A DNA stretch of 8,394 nt, from NCBI GenBank assembly GCA_964577175.1, contig CAZNYC010000157.1, forward strand, positions 1-8,394, written 5' to 3'. The notes beneath the pieces are model-generated. The model was not told where the DNA came from and did no database searches. It saw only the letters and a list, made by a program, of their open reading frames with translations. Source of the stretch: BS750m-G62 sp964577175 (GTDB lineage Bacteria; Planctomycetota; Phycisphaerae; FEN-1346). The translations under genes were made by a program, and so were the position numbers. Below, one piece after another: positions 6,970 through 8,394 of this stretch (within the stretch, counting starts at the first letter, position 1; every line of letters begins with the position of its first letter).

Positions 6970-6984
6970 GCCGGGCCACCCGGC
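6970..6984 (-). other. GC-rich hairpin between sigma gene and small protein gene
   Basis: GCCGGG at 6970-6975 and CCCGGC at 6979-6984 form a perfect 6-bp stem with a 3-nt loop, 26 bp after the sigma factor stop codon. No T-run follows on the minus strand, so it is not a standard intrinsic terminator. It may be an mRNA processing or stability element, or chance in GC-rich sequence. Confidence 0.3.
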
Positions 6985-7010
6985 GCCCATTCAACGGTAC
7001 GGGAAACGTC

Positions 7011-7784
7011 TTACGGCGCTGCGCGCCCTTTGGCAAGGATCGCCATCAGGTCCTGGATTTCCTCTTCGATCTCCGCATCAGAGCCGACCAGATCGCCCAC
7101 CCGCCTCTGCAGCACGACACGGAACTTCCGCTTTACGGTCGTGACCATGTTCGACGCAGTGCGTATGTCCCTGATGTCGTGCGCGGCGCAGAGGTCCGCC
7201 AGCGGCGGCCGGTCCGTCTGCTCGAATATCGGTTCGAGAATCCGCCGTCGGAACAACTGCCAGTGAATCCCTTTGCCGTCCGCCACGAGGGTGTCCCGGA
7301 CCTCGCCCAACACCTCATCCAGGAGCGCCGATACCCACTGGAACTGGAACGCCTCCTCCGGCGAGGCAAAGGTGGTCTCGGCGTCGAAGTTCTCGTCTTC
7401 GACCTGATCCAAGTGGAGCAGACCGCCCTCTGGACGCCGCTTCCTTGCCATCCCCGCCCTCTGGACGTCCGCGACGTACCGGTCCAGCGCCGTTAACAGA
7501 AAGGTGCGGAACCGACCCTTCTCCCGGTCGGCTTGCCGGACGAGGCCACGGCCGAGGACCACCTCGTGGAAGAAGCCTTGTGTCAGGTCCTTGGCGTCCG
7601 CGTTGCCATGGCCCTTCCGGCGCAAGTAACCGTAGACGGGTTTCCAGTACCGTCGCAGCAAGTCTTCCAGCAGCGCGCGGCGGTCGGTCTCGTCGCCGGC
7701 TCGGGCCCGGAGGATCTCCGTCCACCGCGTCGTCTCGAACCGGCGTCCCGGTCCACCCATGCTTGTTCGGTCGCTCGGGGCCAT
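7011..7784 (-). CDS. Planctomycete-type ECF-like RNA polymerase sigma factor
   Basis: A 257-residue alternative sigma factor is encoded. It opens with the 'FETTRWTEILRARAG' signature (about 16-30) typical of planctomycete sigma factors. Region 2 follows, with 'YWKPVYGYLRRKG' (46-58) and 'DAKDLTQGFF' (63-72) for core binding and -10 recognition, and 'KGRFRTFLLTAL' (89-100). Region 4 is a helix-turn-helix at about 194-227 with a basic 'TTVKRKFRVVLQRRV' recognition helix. An acidic tail ends the protein. It would direct RNA polymerase to a dedicated promoter set. No anti-sigma factor is adjacent; the kinase two genes downstream may regulate it. The start is uncertain: ATG 7784 and ATG 7760 both lack a clear ribosome binding site, and ATG 7928 would add 48 residues without family resemblance and reach into the insertion sequence end. 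Confidence 0.85.
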   Translation of the reverse strand: MAPSDRTSMGGPGRRFETTRWTEILRARAGDETDRRALLEDLLRRYWKPVYGYLRRKGHGNADAKDLTQGFFHEVVLGRGLVRQADREKGRFRTFLLTALDRYVADVQRAGMARKRRPEGGLLHLDQVEDENFDAETTFASPEEAFQFQWVSALLDEVLGEVRDTLVADGKGIHWQLFRRRILEPIFEQTDRPPLADLCAAHDIRDIRTASNMVTTVKRKFRVVLQRRVGDLVGSDAEIEEEIQDLMAILAKGRAAP

Positions 7785-7903
7785 TCGATGCGCACTGGCT
7801 CTCAGCGGGTTCTCGCCCTTCAGGCCTTGCAGGAATACACCGACCCGAGCCACAGACACATCGCCGCACCAAACTCTTACGGTCGGCTCGAGGCCGGGGC
7901 GTA

Positions 7904-7917
7904 CTCGCTTCGGCGAG
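7904..7917 (+). other. Hairpin with TTCG tetraloop at the insertion sequence boundary
   Basis: CTCGC (7904-7908), TTCG (7909-7912) and GCGAG (7913-7917) give a 5-bp stem closed by a C-G pair around TTCG, the very stable tetraloop when read on the plus strand. No T-run follows. It overlaps the presumed edge of the IS256-family element and could mark the insertion target or be coincidental. Confidence 0.3.
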
Positions 7918-7940
7918 GATGTCCCCATCGTAGTTGAAGG
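7915..7940. repeat. Candidate terminal inverted repeat of the IS256-family element
   Basis: On the plus strand the segment starts GAGGATGTCCCC and continues to GTTGAAGG. IS256-family ends often contain a GTCC-type core near the tip, and the location about 25-50 bp from the transposase stop is usual. The matching end is not in the window, so this rests on position and general resemblance. Confidence 0.35.
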
Positions 7941-7964
7941 TCGGTGGCGGCTCCGGGGTTCATG

Positions 7965-8394
7965 TTAACCGACCTTTCGCGATGCGGCAACCTGTTTGCC
8001 GCTCTCGGCGTCGTCCAGGTACGCCTTCAGGATCCAGAGGTGTTGATAGCCCATGATGCGGCGGAAGCGCGTTTCCGTGGCCACCCACGCCGTCGCCGCC
8101 CACCGCAGGGCCATCGCCCCGTCCCGCCACCGCGTCACCCGACGCGTCCGCCGACGCACGCCCGACTGCGGCGACTCGATCAGGTTGGTCGTCGCCAGGC
8201 ACCGACGCAGCGCCGGCGGCAGGCCCAGGGCATTCACGGTGAACGTCTCCTCCAGGCCCTCCCGCAGGCTCGCCGCCGCCGTCGGGTGCTCCACCTGGAG
8301 CCACTCGGCCTGCTTCCGCAGCCGCGCGATCCCCTCGGACGGGTCCAGCCGGTACGCCGCCCGCATCGCCGCCTTCACCTGGTCCCGCAGGTGC
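7965..8394 (-). CDS. IS256-family (Mutator-type) transposase, C-terminal part
   Basis: About 142 C-terminal residues of a DDE transposase are visible; the reading frame stays open to the right edge, so the start lies outside. IS256 transposases are usually about 400 residues. Recognisable family features, in order, are 'KAAMRAAYR', the 'LREGLEETFTVNALGLPPALR' region (split around the LGLP motif), 'CLATTNLIES' containing the third catalytic acidic residue (Glu), the basic 'RRTRRVTRWRDG' stretch, and 'RFRRIMGYQHL' near the end. The two catalytic Asp residues would lie further upstream outside the window. Nothing in the visible part suggests a frameshift, so the element may be intact. No terminator follows the TAA at 7967-7965, so read-through into the sigma gene is possible. 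Confidence 0.9.
   Translation of the reverse strand, partial: HLRDQVKAAMRAAYRLDPSEGIARLRKQAEWLQVEHPTAAASLREGLEETFTVNALGLPPALRRCLATTNLIESPQSGVRRRTRRVTRWRDGAMALRWAATAWVATETRFRRIMGYQHLWILKAYLDDAESGKQVAASRKVG

Larger units (their letters stand above)
7915..8394 (-). mobile_element. IS256-family insertion sequence, partial (transposase 3' end)
   Basis: The right end of the window is the 3' half of an IS256-family element, identified by its transposase. The element's end should lie shortly after the transposase stop at 7965. The plus-strand stretch beginning near 7915 with GAGGATGTCC looks like a terminal inverted repeat, placing the boundary about 50 bp past the stop. The opposite end and any target duplication are outside the window, so the exact edge is approximate. 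It sits about 130 bp upstream of the sigma factor gene and is oriented to read into it. Confidence 0.7.

Noticed and set aside
6465..7496. 343-codon open frame on the plus strand
   Set aside because: It runs antisense to both the small helical protein and the sigma factor and shows no recognisable family.
7785..7928. 48-residue N-terminal extension of the sigma factor
   Set aside because: It has no family resemblance, no ribosome binding site at ATG 7928, and its first codons fall within the presumed insertion sequence end.

Overview
The window is an 8.4 kb, GC-rich bacterial segment in which every gene I can support lies on the minus strand, so transcription runs from high to low coordinates. 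The style of the genes points to a planctomycete (Planctomycetota) or a close relative. The sigma factor is of the 'RWT...' ECF-like type common in that phylum, and it is followed by a small helical protein and a very long membrane-anchored serine/threonine kinase. That assignment is inferred from protein style only; there is no rRNA or other phylogenetic marker here.

Layout in transcription order. (1) 8394-7915: the 3' part of an IS256-family insertion sequence, with the C-terminal third of its transposase running off the right edge. (2) 7784-7011: a planctomycete-type ECF-like sigma factor, whose upstream region is interrupted by the IS end about 130 bp before the start codon. (3) 6890-6417: a small soluble, mostly helical protein of unknown function. 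(4) 6393-6240: a compact non-coding element of nested inverted repeats that folds on paper into a three-way junction with 4-bp direct repeats at its edges. (5) 6116-3507: a receptor-type Ser/Thr kinase with an N-terminal Hanks kinase domain, one transmembrane helix, a jelly-roll-like region, a carboxypeptidase-regulatory-like beta-sandwich and a C-terminal beta-propeller-like region. (6) 3287-3266: a perfect 10-bp inverted repeat just upstream of the next gene. (7) 3242-2229: an ARPP-1 (DUF6569-type) protein. (8) 2109-868: a radical SAM protein with a SPASM-type auxiliary cluster domain. (9) 746-123: a DUF4190-type multi-pass membrane protein. (10) 7-1: the first codons of a further gene with a strong ribosome binding site, leaving the window on the left.

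How the genes may work together. The sigma factor, small protein and kinase form a plausible signalling module: an extracytoplasmic sensor coupled to a cytoplasmic kinase, with a dedicated alternative sigma factor. The ARPP-1, radical SAM and DUF4190 genes follow in the same direction with gaps of about 100-260 bp. They could be separate transcripts or a loose operon; no strong intrinsic terminator is visible between them. No RNA genes, CRISPR array or phage genes were found. The items most worth a second look are the nested-hairpin element, the IS256 insertion in front of the sigma gene, the orphan radical SAM/SPASM gene beside ARPP-1, and the unusual sensor architecture of the kinase.
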